A stretch of 64,000 bases of DNA from positions 496,001 to 560,000 of the forward strand of contig NZ_JBAOJI010000002.1 of the NCBI RefSeq assembly GCF_037080055.1. Direction: 5' to 3'. Below the pieces are notes generated by a model. The model saw only the letters and a program-made list of their open reading frames with translations. It made no database searches and was not told the origin of the DNA. Position 1 is the first letter of the stretch, and each line of letters begins with the position of its first letter. This document shows positions 9,330 to 16,872 of this stretch, piece after piece. The translations under genes were made by a program, and so were the position numbers. Source of the DNA: Halovenus sp037080055. Lineage in GTDB: Archaea; Halobacteriota; Halobacteria; Halobacteriales; Haloarculaceae.

Positions 9330-10653
9330 TGGACCGTGAGCTCCGGTCACTGTCGCGGGTGAGTTCATCAAGCACTGATTCTGGTGGTCTGTCTGTTGGG
9401 TTCTGATCCCGGGGTCTTGTCTGGCGTCTGGCGCTTTCAGTTGTTTCAGTCGTTGGCAGACACCAATTCCAAATTGTTCGTGAGTCGGCAACGATTTCGG
9501 GTGTGTTTGTCACACGCGGGATGTGAGTTCGGAGTAGCCCTCGGCCCCCGTAGTGCTCTCTCTCAAGCAGTTGCTGACTGACTGTTGAGAAGTCCCTTTT
9601 GACATAATTCGTTTCACCCTCTGTGTAGACTGTCTTCTTGATCTCTATCTCGTCAGTCGTCGCCTTTTCAAGCCGCTGTCCAATTGTGTTGAACACATAA
9701 TCTGCCTCTATTAATGCGCGCCCCTCGGGCACACACGCAAGCATTCTGACAACGATATCAAAGGTGTTATTTCCGTCCGTTTGTTTGCACTTTTTGCGTT
9801 TCTCAGGGTTGCATGTCTCCGACGAATCCACTCTATTGTTTTGTCCGTCACTGCTGTCTGACAGCGCTCGATCGATTCTTTGCGAACCCTCAACTTTCAG
9901 ATTTCCATAAAATCCTCGGTCATAGCCGTTTGCAATACTCTGTTGTTTGGATTGCAGAGCCGACTCATCAGACTCTCTGCCACGAATTAATATCTGGACA
10001 CCGGTATCAACCTCAGCGGCTTGCAGGTCGGCTCTGATGAGATCAATCATCAGGTTGGTGCTCTCACCGGTTCCTGGGCAGGTGCTTTCTTCTGTGAGTA
10101 ATCGGTCACTCTGCGGCGTAGCTGAGACACTGTATTCTGCGATTTGCAGTGTCGCCTCGGGATTTGCTTGTTCAATCAAATCCCTGAGATCCATCCGTTC
10201 AGTTGGCTCTTTATTCAACACCACCGGTGCATGGAGTTGGTCATACGCGCTTTTCACCCCATGTGCATCGTCAGCATGCAGGTAGATGTGCTCAGTTCCT
10301 GCAACATTTGTCAAATGGACTGCCATTGTTGGTGTTCGCTGTGCTCGGCGGTGCCGGCTATAGTGCTTCCAGCCATACCCTGTACCGCTGGCCAATCCTA
10401 CAGTCCCCGCCAACGACTCGACCAACCCGACCGAAAATGTCTGAAAGGCAATAAGTCCGAGGGCACCGACACCCGTGACAAGCGGAATTGCACTGTATCT
10501 CCATATCGCGGGGGCGTGCAGGTCAGTACTTGATTCAGTTGGTCTACAAGCGATATGAAGGGTTCGCCCAGCTGATGCATAACCATCTGAAGGGAGGTTT
10601 CCGCGGTGTGATCGTATCTCAAACGTTTCGCTCCCGTTATTTTGTGACTCCAT
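9301..10653 (-). CDS. membrane-anchored partner of the ATPase, unknown
   Basis: About 450 residues. Two hydrophobic segments around residues 50-95 (from IPLVTGVGALGLIAF onward, Gly-rich) are followed by a large polar domain and a strongly charged, Arg/Asp/Ser-rich tail. It has a mid-region resembling the membrane adaptor that precedes coupling ATPases in haloarchaeal integrated elements, but I cannot assign a family. The ATG at 10653 is taken as start; an in-frame TTG lies 9 bp upstream. It overlaps the downstream ATPase start, so the two probably work as one complex at the membrane. Confidence 0.7.
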   Translation of the reverse strand: MESQNNGSETFEIRSHRGNLPSDGYASAGRTLHIACRPTESSTDLHAPAIWRYSAIPLVTGVGALGLIAFQTFSVGLVESLAGTVGLASGTGYGWKHYSRHRRAQRTPTMAVHLTNVAGTEHIYLHADDAHGVKSAYDQLHAPVVLNKEPTERMDLRDLIEQANPEATLQIAEYSVSATPQSDRLLTEESTCPGTGESTNLMIDLIRADLQAAEVDTGVQILIRGRESDESALQSKQQSIANGYDRGFYGNLKVEGSQRIDRALSDSSDGQNNRVDSSETCNPEKRKKCKQTDGNNTFDIVVRMLACVPEGRALIEADYVFNTIGQRLEKATTDEIEIKKTVYTEGETNYVKRDFSTVSQQLLEREHYGGRGLLRTHIPRVTNTPEIVADSRTIWNWCLPTTETTESARRQTRPRDQNPTDRPPESVLDELTRDSDRSSRSNDDHHDSNA

Positions 10654-10772
10654 CGGTGCCAACCATGGTTGTGGTGGTATTGCCGATTATGTTCTTTCCT
10701 AATAATCGGATATATTGTATTTTCAATGAAAAAAAGAAACGTTTATATCGGGGTTTTTGTTAGGGTGGGAAA

Positions 10773-11726
10773 ATGCTAGAATTACTACTTTTCCCTCAGG
10801 CTACTACTGAGGATAAAAAACGAAGTCAAGACTTGATTGATAATTTTGAGTGTCAAGACAGCAAGGTTTTAAAACTTTTTGGACACATCAATACTGTGAC
10901 TAAACTTCGGGAAGGCGGATATGATACTTTTCATATAAGCAAATACAACGAACTGATTTCCTCTGACTATTCTAAAGACACTCTTGAAGACCATCTTGAC
11001 ATCCTAGCTGAACGAGGATATCTCTCCAAAATTGAATTAAACAAAGATGATCAGACTGTTTATCGCATACTCTCTCGAGAATCGGTTGAACCTACGATCG
11101 GCCCAGCTAGAACCGAGATTCCAGCACTTTCCCCACCGCCTACGTTTCCAGCACTTTCCCCACCACCTGGAACTTCGGCTCTCCCCAAACCGGCCGAATA
11201 CGCGGCTTTCTCGTTGACATTCAAGACTTCAGTCCCACCCTCGCAACTTGCGGGTCCTGCTATATCTTCGACGCCTAAAACCTCAAATTCATTTTCCGAG
11301 CCGCATTGTCAAGATTCCCCTGAATCACCACCGGCATCCTCAGAGGGTATTCTGAGTTCAGTAATAAACCGAGTCGAAACAGTTACTCAAACAGTCCAAA
11401 GGAGTTTCGCCGGTGGCTATGACGTGTTTTCTACTCAATTTGAAGAATACGTTGACTTCACCAAGCAAGATGAGCGTTGCATATCCGATCCCAGGCTGAG
11501 GGTTGAGAAAAATATTCTCATGAATGTAGCGACAGCTATAGCAGCGTTACTGCTCACAGGGGCTATACTCACTTCCTCTCAAGATTGGTTTGTTGTCTTT
11601 CTTTATGCTATTACGGCTCTGTTTGCCGTTTGGTTTTCATACCTCTTCGCTAGAGCATACCAATTCGCGTGTGTAAAATACATTTGGCCTACGCTCGACA
11701 GAATTAAGCCTCTAGTAACAGTCTAA
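10773..11726 (+). CDS. winged-helix / two-TM membrane protein, unknown
   Basis: 317 residues in an AT-rich stretch. Residues 35-105 look like a winged-helix DNA-binding domain (HISKYNELISSDYSKDTLE, then a wing before YRILSRES). A Pro/Ser-rich linker (about 110-190) carries a repeated PALSPPP motif. The C-terminus has two membrane spans (MNVATAIAALLLTGAILTSS and VVFLYAITALFAVWFSYLFA). A TATA-like TTTATATC at 10741-10748 lies about 25-32 bp before the ATG. It is divergent from the ATPase pair, so it may be a membrane-tethered regulator of that module. No family recognised. Confidence 0.65.
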   Translation: MLELLLFPQATTEDKKRSQDLIDNFECQDSKVLKLFGHINTVTKLREGGYDTFHISKYNELISSDYSKDTLEDHLDILAERGYLSKIELNKDDQTVYRILSRESVEPTIGPARTEIPALSPPPTFPALSPPPGTSALPKPAEYAAFSLTFKTSVPPSQLAGPAISSTPKTSNSFSEPHCQDSPESPPASSEGILSSVINRVETVTQTVQRSFAGGYDVFSTQFEEYVDFTKQDERCISDPRLRVEKNILMNVATAIAALLLTGAILTSSQDWFVVFLYAITALFAVWFSYLFARAYQFACVKYIWPTLDRIKPLVTV

Positions 11727-12748
11727 CTCTTGCTTGGCTTTTGATCGACTCAAGATTTCTCTTGTTAGTGTCAACGTCGATTGTACCTCTGTACCGCCAT
11801 GTTGGCTATCTTGGTGAGAACGATGCCCACCGCTTCGAGAGAGAGAAAGAGGACAAAGTCGCGAATTTCGTGAACGGTCTTCATGACGATTGACGCTATA
11901 CAAAGCGCATGCGATACACTTCGTCCCGCCCGTTGGCCAGTGGCTGCTACGTAGTCTCTTCGTTTCACATGTGCTATGTGCTTTACAGAGTATCAGTCTC
12001 ACCAGTACGGGTTGTTGTAACGGATACGGAACAATGCGGTTCTGTACCGCTGATTTATAAATACCAACCGTAGTGAGTGGGGCCTGATCAGACTAGACTG
12101 TCTGACATTCTTAACAGCCTAATTTCGTTGAGAACCAGTCATAATGTCTGGCGACGCTGCCTCGGTAACTGGCTGTTCACAAGACACTACCCGATAAAAA
12201 CTCGATCCGTTGTTGAACAGAGGTAGCGGGCGAAAGATTTCAAATCGGACTGTTTACTGGCGACTCAACGCAGTGGAATCGGATCCGGTTAGTCTGGACG
12301 ACTCGATTTTCACTGATTAGCCCTCGTTTGCATTGAGAATAAAGAACCTCTCCGAACGAAGACAACGAACCGCTCTATGATAACTTCTGACTGAATCCCC
12401 GCCGTTGTTCGTCAACAACGATGCGTTAGTCGCCATCCTTGATTAGGGCGACAGCCAATACGAGTAAGTAAACTCCTCGTTCACCCGACCATACCTGTAC
12501 CAATATCGGCGTGCCCGCCATCTTAATCACCTATGATCCCGCTGAGGGGCCTGATCTAAGCGGGAGAAGTTTCTCTACCACGCGACTCCGTGAGACACAC
12601 TCCTCGTACCGAGTGAATGCCATTGGACTGGATAGCTAGTCACACTGGAGACACGCCCCGCACAACGAGTGAATCTCTCGGGATCACCAATCGCAACGAA
12701 AAAATTGTATCAACAAGCGTTGGTTCGTCTGGTGATAGGGGTCTCTCG
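11727..12748. other. gene-poor interval with relics
   Basis: About 1 kb without a convincing gene. A minus-strand 65-codon ORF (11771-11968) with a hydrophobic centre (FVLFLSLEAVGIVL) is possible but unsupported. A 66-nt segment at 12493-12558 is repeated at 16065-16132 and reads in one frame as GVPAILITYDPAEGPDL, with decayed surroundings. Confidence 0.5.
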
Positions 12749-13489
12749 CTACCCATCCTCGTTTGGTGTCTCGTGTGAGAAATCCTCGAGTGAGGCCTCG
12801 ATTGAGGTGTCGACCGCCGGTGCGGCATCGCCGGCAACGAGATCGAAGTAGGGGTCGTGTCTGGCGCCGACAGCGATTACTCGTTTGAGGGCGCCCACGA
12901 GCGACATCCCCTCAACGGGTTCGATCCCGAGTGCAGTAGCAACCATTCGCTTTGTTTGCTGACCAGCGTAGTACTCTACGACGAGTCGGACTGCAGCGGC
13001 GATTGTCCCCGGCCCGTATCGATTATGGACGTAGGCGACATCGTCATCGATTTCTCGAAGTGCGACTGCGTGGAAGACCGTCGGCGTAATCGCGATTCCT
13101 TCCGGATCAACGTAGGCGAATGCCTCTGCGGTGATCTGGTGGGGTCGAGTCGACTCATCCCGGTCAACTGCACCGACCCGTTCGAGTTCTTCGATATCCT
13201 CGTAAGTTGTCGCCCGCTTGAGATCCAGCGCTTCGATGATGGTGTCGATCGTCGTGGGCCCTGTGTAACAAGTATACACATAAATACGAGCTAAGCGGGG
13301 GCGTTGCAGCAACTCAGCAGCGATCAAAAAATCATCGTATTCTTCGACGCTGCTTGCCCGCTCTGGAGTTGGTTCCTCTGAGCCGGGTCCGTCTCTGATG
13401 ATTGGCACAGTATGCAATACGAAATCTGCAGACTTTAGATTTGCACCCTCAGTCTGTTGTGTGTGATTGTGCCAATGCGATCTATTCAT
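12749..13489 (-). CDS. winged-helix protein, paralogue of 14222-14848
   Basis: 246 residues. A winged-helix DNA-binding domain spans about residues 58-125 (LARIYVYTCYTGPTTIDTI, then RATTYEDIEELERVGAV). A helical C-terminal domain follows, with TPTVFHAVALREIDDD, YYAGQQTKRMVA and ARHDPYFDLV. All these blocks recur in the protein at 14222-14848. The paralogue directly precedes a PIN nuclease gene; this copy has no PIN gene downstream, only degenerate sequence. The likely role is the DNA-binding partner (antitoxin/regulator) of a lost or distant toxin. The long N-terminal extension is not shared. Confidence 0.72.
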   Translation of the reverse strand: MNRSHWHNHTQQTEGANLKSADFVLHTVPIIRDGPGSEEPTPERASSVEEYDDFLIAAELLQRPRLARIYVYTCYTGPTTIDTIIEALDLKRATTYEDIEELERVGAVDRDESTRPHQITAEAFAYVDPEGIAITPTVFHAVALREIDDDVAYVHNRYGPGTIAAAVRLVVEYYAGQQTKRMVATALGIEPVEGMSLVGALKRVIAVGARHDPYFDLVAGDAAPAVDTSIEASLEDFSHETPNEDG

Positions 13490-13670
13490 GAAATCTTGAG
13501 GCGGATACCTCGGGGCTTGATTCTGAGGTGATTGATTTTGCCTTGCGTTCCGTCAGGGCGGCGTCCCGTTCTGTGGTGACGAGATGGCGTTGACAATCGG
13601 TTCAGCGAGACACAACCGGTGGGCTTGCGTTCCCACATCCGAGACGACGGCCAACCGCGCACTGAAAATA
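13490..13670. repeat. intergenic relic repeat between PIN and HTH genes
   Basis: Contains two pieces found again nearby. Positions 13571-13591 are identical over 21 nt to 14941-14961. Positions 13596-13658 match 15932-15998 imperfectly, including a conserved coding-like frame (SETQPVGLRSHIRDDGQP here, GETNSVPLHSGIREDSQP there). The pattern suggests repeated copies of an ancestral segment that decayed. Confidence 0.6.
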
Positions 13671-14207
13671 TTATATAAGTGTGACGTCGTCATCATCACG
13701 ATCAATAAGACCCCAGAGCGTGAGCGTCGAAACTTGCCCGTCATATCCTAATGATGCCATTGCGGTTTCAATTGCTTCTCGAGCAATCCGATCAGCGGTG
13801 ATCACTGTCACGCTGTCCGCCTGGCCCTTATCAAGGAGATATTCGACAGCAAGTCCCGCGAATACTGGATCGGCTTTTTCAACATCGTGTTCGTCTTTTT
13901 CCGGCGATTTCGAGGCGATTGCTCGCCGGACGATGTCTTGCGCCGTCGTCGCCTTGCCGTGTGAGACCGTTGGGGCCGAGACAACGTTCGCCCATCCCTC
14001 CTCTTGAGCACGCTCTAGTGCTGGTTTGACACCCCCTTGTTCGATCTCGTCTTCAATACGAGACGGAACCAACAGCGTCACGTCAGCACGTTGAACGACG
14101 CGACGAAACTGACGATATTTGGCGGTTTCTGGATTTCCGATACTAATGAACACGTTGGTATCAATTAGTGTGGCGTGCTCAGATGAGAGGAGAGATGACG
14201 TATTCAT
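13671..14207 (-). CDS. PIN-domain nuclease, putative toxin
   Basis: 178 residues. PIN-fold signature: the first acidic residue in ATLIDTNVFISIG (residues 12-24), a second acidic site in RIEDEIEQG, a third in EKADPVFAGLAVEYL, and a terminal VITADRIARE with Thr/Asp. These four acidic positions bind metal in PIN ribonucleases. The gene begins 14 nt after the winged-helix gene at 14222-14848, so they form a pair resembling a toxin-antitoxin operon but with an unusually large HTH partner. It is longer than typical VapC (about 130 residues). RNA cleavage is inferred from the fold. Confidence 0.78.
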   Translation of the reverse strand: MNTSSLLSSEHATLIDTNVFISIGNPETAKYRQFRRVVQRADVTLLVPSRIEDEIEQGGVKPALERAQEEGWANVVSAPTVSHGKATTAQDIVRRAIASKSPEKDEHDVEKADPVFAGLAVEYLLDKGQADSVTVITADRIAREAIETAMASLGYDGQVSTLTLWGLIDRDDDDVTLI

Positions 14208-14221
14208 AAGGAGAAGACCAC

Positions 14222-14848
14222 TTACGAATCATCATCTGGCAACGGAGCAGTTACATCAATCTCAGTCTCAAATTCAATATCGTCTGCAATCTCCGGGAAA
14301 ATTACGCTGAAGTAGGGGTCGTATTCGCGCCCGACAACTATTGCGGGCTTGAGTGCATGAATGATACTGATCGCCTCACCAGTTGAGATCGCAAGCGGAT
14401 CGGCGGCCATCCGCTGTGTAATCTGGCCTGCATAGTGAAGTCCAGCCTGTCGGACCGCAGCAGCGAGTTTGCCGACACCGTGTCGTTCGACGAAGTATGA
14501 GATCTCCTCATCGACTTCTTGGAGCGCAACGGCATGGAGAATCGTCGGGGTCACTACGATGCCATCGCTAGTGATTCGGACCGCGGCTGCTGTCACGTCA
14601 ATTGGTCGGTCCCCCTCCAGTGTGACGATACCGAGTGCATCAAGCGTCCCAACGTGATCGTAGACTGTCGTTTTCGGAATCTCTAGCGCGGTTTTGATCT
14701 GCGGTCGAGTGACCGGCCCGTAATAACAGACATACACATAGACACGCGCGAGTTCTGGGTTATCCAACAGCCGCCCAACGGTGGCAAGTTGATTGATCCC
14801 GCTTTCAAGATCCTCAGACGGTGTTTCCGAGACGGGCTGCGGAGCCAT
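14222..14848 (-). CDS. winged-helix protein paired with PIN gene
   Basis: 208 residues. A winged-helix domain at about 30-95 (LARVYVYVCYYGPVTRPQI, then TTVYDHVGTLDALGIV) is followed by a helical C-terminal domain (TPTILHAVALQEVDEE, YAGQITQRMA, REYDPYFSVI). It is a paralogue of 12749-13489. It lies immediately upstream of a PIN nuclease gene on the same strand, which suggests antitoxin and autoregulator functions. No recognised named family beyond winged-helix. Confidence 0.75.
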   Translation of the reverse strand: MAPQPVSETPSEDLESGINQLATVGRLLDNPELARVYVYVCYYGPVTRPQIKTALEIPKTTVYDHVGTLDALGIVTLEGDRPIDVTAAAVRITSDGIVVTPTILHAVALQEVDEEISYFVERHGVGKLAAAVRQAGLHYAGQITQRMAADPLAISTGEAISIIHALKPAIVVGREYDPYFSVIFPEIADDIEFETEIDVTAPLPDDDS

Positions 14849-14923
14849 GCTCGATAGTACGAATTCCTTGAATTTTAAACTTGCTCTGCTGGGCGATCAA
14901 AATTGTCTTTGGTATGTTTGTTT

Positions 14924-15095
14924 CAGGGTGACACCCCGTGCTGTGGTGACGAGATGGCGTTCACTGTCTCCCTTGACGAACTTGAACAGAGCCAGATTGA
15001 ACACGGCATGCGCGAGTTAACCCAACATGGCCATCTCGCGCTCGTGGCGACGCTTCATCTTGCACTCGACGGGGATATGCCCGCGCGTATCCTGG
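14924..15095 (+). pseudogene. orc1/cdc6 relic, middle part
   Basis: The plus-strand frame reads QGDTPCCGDEMAFTVSLDEL and then ELTQHGHLALVATLHLALDG and DMPAR. This aligns with the region of the intact Orc at 16873-18066 that reads QGDDRVTDEHAEKAEAK, GLTLQDHLALVALVMLESQG, DTPAR. It therefore matches the end of the AAA+ lid and the start of the winged-helix domain of an Orc1/Cdc6 protein. No start and no downstream continuation; the match ends at about 15095, where a minus-strand HEPN-like fragment begins. Confidence 0.6.
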
Positions 15096-15145
15096 AACGC
15101 GCGTTCGGCGGTCTCGAGTGCTTCTTCGACGTAGCTGTTATCCAT
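15017..15145 (-). pseudogene. truncated HEPN-like partner of the nucleotidyltransferase
   Basis: A 42-codon minus-strand ORF begins MDNSYVEEALETAERAFQD, the usual beginning of haloarchaeal HEPN proteins that pair with minimal nucleotidyltransferases, then loses similarity and stops. Its ATG overlaps the TAA that would end the full nucleotidyltransferase frame (15138-15140). About the first 20 codons look genuine; the rest lies over the orc relic in the opposite strand. Expected partner activity (HEPN RNase) would be absent. Confidence 0.55.
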
Positions 15146-15227
15146 CTGTGAGTCCCTCCTGTTTCAATTCTTGGAGTGTCTCTGTCGTCGAGAGGGTCAT
15201 TCCCTCCGCAAAGATCGTCTGCAGTCG

Positions 15228-15812
15228 CTATCCGTACTGTGTTGCTGTTTCAACCGACTCGACGAGTACTTGGAATGTGTACCGATCACCGTCGTACCGG
15301 CGATCGTGGAGTTCCTCAACGATTTTGTGTGCTGTTTGTTGTCCGACTGCTTGCTTCTCGCCAACAAGAACAAAACAATCGATATCGCTCTGGCGATCTG
15401 CTTCCCCTCGGGCGACACTGCCGAACAGGACAATTCCCCGTATTTTGGTGAGGTGGGTTTTGAGTTTGGCTACAAGATCACGGACTGGGTCGTGAAATTC
15501 TGTTTGCGGGATTGCAACGATTGGATCGTCCTGTTTGTTGAGTCGAGCGCGGTTGATTCGGACGAGTTTCTGTGGGCCACTCTGTTCAGTCGTGACAAGA
15601 TCAGCGGTTTCTAAATCAGCCACCGCTTGGGAGACGCTTCGATGTGTGAAATCTGTCGCTCGGCTCAGTTCCCGGATGCCAAAGCCAGTATAGGGATTGT
15701 CCGCTAACAACGGCAGTATCTGTGCCGTTGCCCGGTGGCTGAACAGGTCTGGATCAGTAACCGGGATCGAGAGATCCAGCGTTATCCCTAGCTGGCTATT
15801 TTTTCTATCCAT
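15228..15812 (-). CDS. HTH-minimal nucleotidyltransferase, C-terminally truncated by TAG
   Basis: 194 residues. Winged-helix at about 27-75 (ILPLLADNPYTGFGIRELSR, then HRSVSQAVADLETADL), and a polymerase-beta-like nucleotidyltransferase core with the GSVARGEADRQSDID motif (GSx..DxD, residues about 131-145). In MNT-HEPN toxin-antitoxin systems this protein AMPylates and silences the HEPN RNase. The start at 15812 gives a leaderless-type promoter (TTTTAAGC about 27 bp upstream). The frame meets TAG at 15228-15230. Reading past it continues in family-like sequence (RLQTIFAEGMTLS, TLQELKQEGL) to TAA at 15138, so the gene has a nonsense mutation removing about 30 residues. The catalytic motif remains. 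Confidence 0.75.
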   Translation of the reverse strand: MDRKNSQLGITLDLSIPVTDPDLFSHRATAQILPLLADNPYTGFGIRELSRATDFTHRSVSQAVADLETADLVTTEQSGPQKLVRINRARLNKQDDPIVAIPQTEFHDPVRDLVAKLKTHLTKIRGIVLFGSVARGEADRQSDIDCFVLVGEKQAVGQQTAHKIVEELHDRRYDGDRYTFQVLVESVETATQYG

Positions 15813-15931
15813 GAATATTATAACTATCCGAAATTGCTTAAAATATGTCGTCAGACTTACCGTTAGCTCAGAGAGAGAGACGGTTAGTGTGTCTGGATGG
15901 TGTTCCTTTCCCCGGCGGTGTGACTGCTGTG

Positions 15932-15998
15932 ATCGTCGGCTCGGCGAGACAAATTCAGTGCCGTTGCATTCCGGCATCCGGGAAGACAGCCAACCGTA
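15932..15998 (+). repeat. second copy of the 13596-13658 repeat
   Basis: Imperfect direct repeat of 13596-13658. The shared plus-strand frame is GETNSVPLHSGIREDSQP here and SETQPVGLRSHIRDDGQP there, so it descends from a coding segment of unknown family. It lies between the nucleotidyltransferase start and the orc C-terminal relic. Confidence 0.6.
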
Positions 15999-16015
15999 CG
16001 CGGAGACGAACCTAG

Positions 16016-16351
16016 CGTCGGCGTGGCGATGTTATTCTCGCTGGTGTCGATATTACTCGACCACACCTGTACTGGTACATCGGCTTACCCACCATCTTAG
16101 TCACCGACGACCTCGCCGAGGGGCCCGATCTAGGCTGGAAACACTTTTTCACGCGCATTGTCGAGCGAGCGGGATCCGAGCTACTTTCCGAGGATCGCGT
16201 GTACCGACTGCTCAAAGAGCAGGCGTTTCTGGGGGTCACTGAGTCTAACCATACTGGTGGCGGCCAAAGGCAAGGCAGTTATCTCGAGCATCGACTCATG
16301 CGTGACCCCGAAATCGTCGTGAAAGCGCTCGAACATGCCGACTCGGTCTGA
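16016..16351 (+). pseudogene. start-less ORF ending in an orc1/cdc6 C-terminal relic
   Basis: An open frame of 111 codons follows a TAG and has no start codon near its beginning. Its last 65 codons (16157-16351) read like an Orc1/Cdc6 winged-helix end: VYRLLKEQAFLGVTES and GSYLEHRLMRDPEIVVKALE, compared with VRDHLKELDLLGVTRY in the intact Orc at 16873-18066. The first part (IGLPTILVTDDLAEGPDL) is repeated in 12493-12558 and is of unknown origin. With the relic at 14924-15095, which is on the same strand and in the correct order, it looks like one dead orc gene split by an insertion of the MNT-HEPN genes. Confidence 0.6.
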
Positions 16352-16458
16352 GGTGTTCACTCGTTGTGGGGTGTGTGGGTGGGATTAGTCGGTGCGGGAT
16401 GTGTTTGTGACAGAACACTCGACACAGTGGGGTCTCAGTGGGTTCGTTGTTCCGAGAA

Positions 16459-16480
16459 GTTCACGACACACCCGGGGGTT
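16459..16480 (+). repeat. origin recognition box 1
   Basis: Reads GTTCACGACACACCCGGGGG then TT. Full match to the box consensus, plus orientation, facing box 2 in inverted orientation. Confidence 0.85.
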
Positions 16481-16517
16481 AAACACGACAGGGGCCCCTC
16501 CTCTTAAACGTCACTCC

Positions 16518-16539
16518 CGCCCCCGGGTGTGTCGCGAAC
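16518..16539 (-). repeat. origin recognition box 2
   Basis: Minus-strand copy; reverse complement begins GTTCGCGACACACCCGGGGG. One difference from box 1 in the TTCAC arm. Confidence 0.85.
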
Positions 16540-16728
16540 TCTGCTGACTAGTGCGTGGGTAGTGAGTCAGAATGCACACGCCACTATTTGACTGTTCTCG
16601 AAAACAAATGAAGAGCGAATTATCACTATCTCTTCCGAAGCCAATACGGTCCCGATGTAGACTGTTGTTAATCTCAGAATCAGCTTCTTCAGCCAAGATC
16701 TCCGGAACATGGATACCAAGGCCACACC

Positions 16729-16750
16729 CTCCCCGGGTGTGTCGTGAATT
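16729..16750 (-). repeat. origin recognition box 3
   Basis: Minus-strand copy; reverse complement begins AATTCACGACACACCCGGGG. Inverted relative to box 4, 45 bp away. Confidence 0.85.
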
Positions 16751-16795
16751 TGGACAAGCTAGGATTACTACCATAGCCGAGATCGACTATCGCTG

Positions 16796-16817
16796 AATTC
16801 ACGACGCACCCGGGGGG
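16796..16817 (+). repeat. origin recognition box 4
   Basis: Plus-strand copy beginning AATTCACGACGCACCCGGGG. It is 25 bp upstream of the orc TATA-like element, so Orc bound here could repress its own gene. Confidence 0.85.
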
Positions 16818-16841
16818 TTGACTATATGTGCGACACACAAG

Positions 16842-16849
16842 TTATATTT
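16842..16849 (+). promoter_or_regulatory. TATA-like element of orc1/cdc6
   Basis: TTATATTT lies 24-31 bp before the ATG at 16873, the spacing for a leaderless or very short-leader archaeal transcript. It supports the choice of that start. Confidence 0.55.
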
Positions 16850-16872
16850 GTATGTGCTGTGAGAATAAAATC

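Noticed and set aside
11712..12002. 96-codon minus-strand ORF after the membrane protein gene
   Set aside because: Low-complexity basic composition, convergent with the previous gene, no family motif; no support beyond being open.
15171..15614. 147-codon plus-strand ORF opposite the nucleotidyltransferase gene
   Set aside because: It is antisense to a gene with clear family motifs and has no acidic haloarchaeal bias or start signal.
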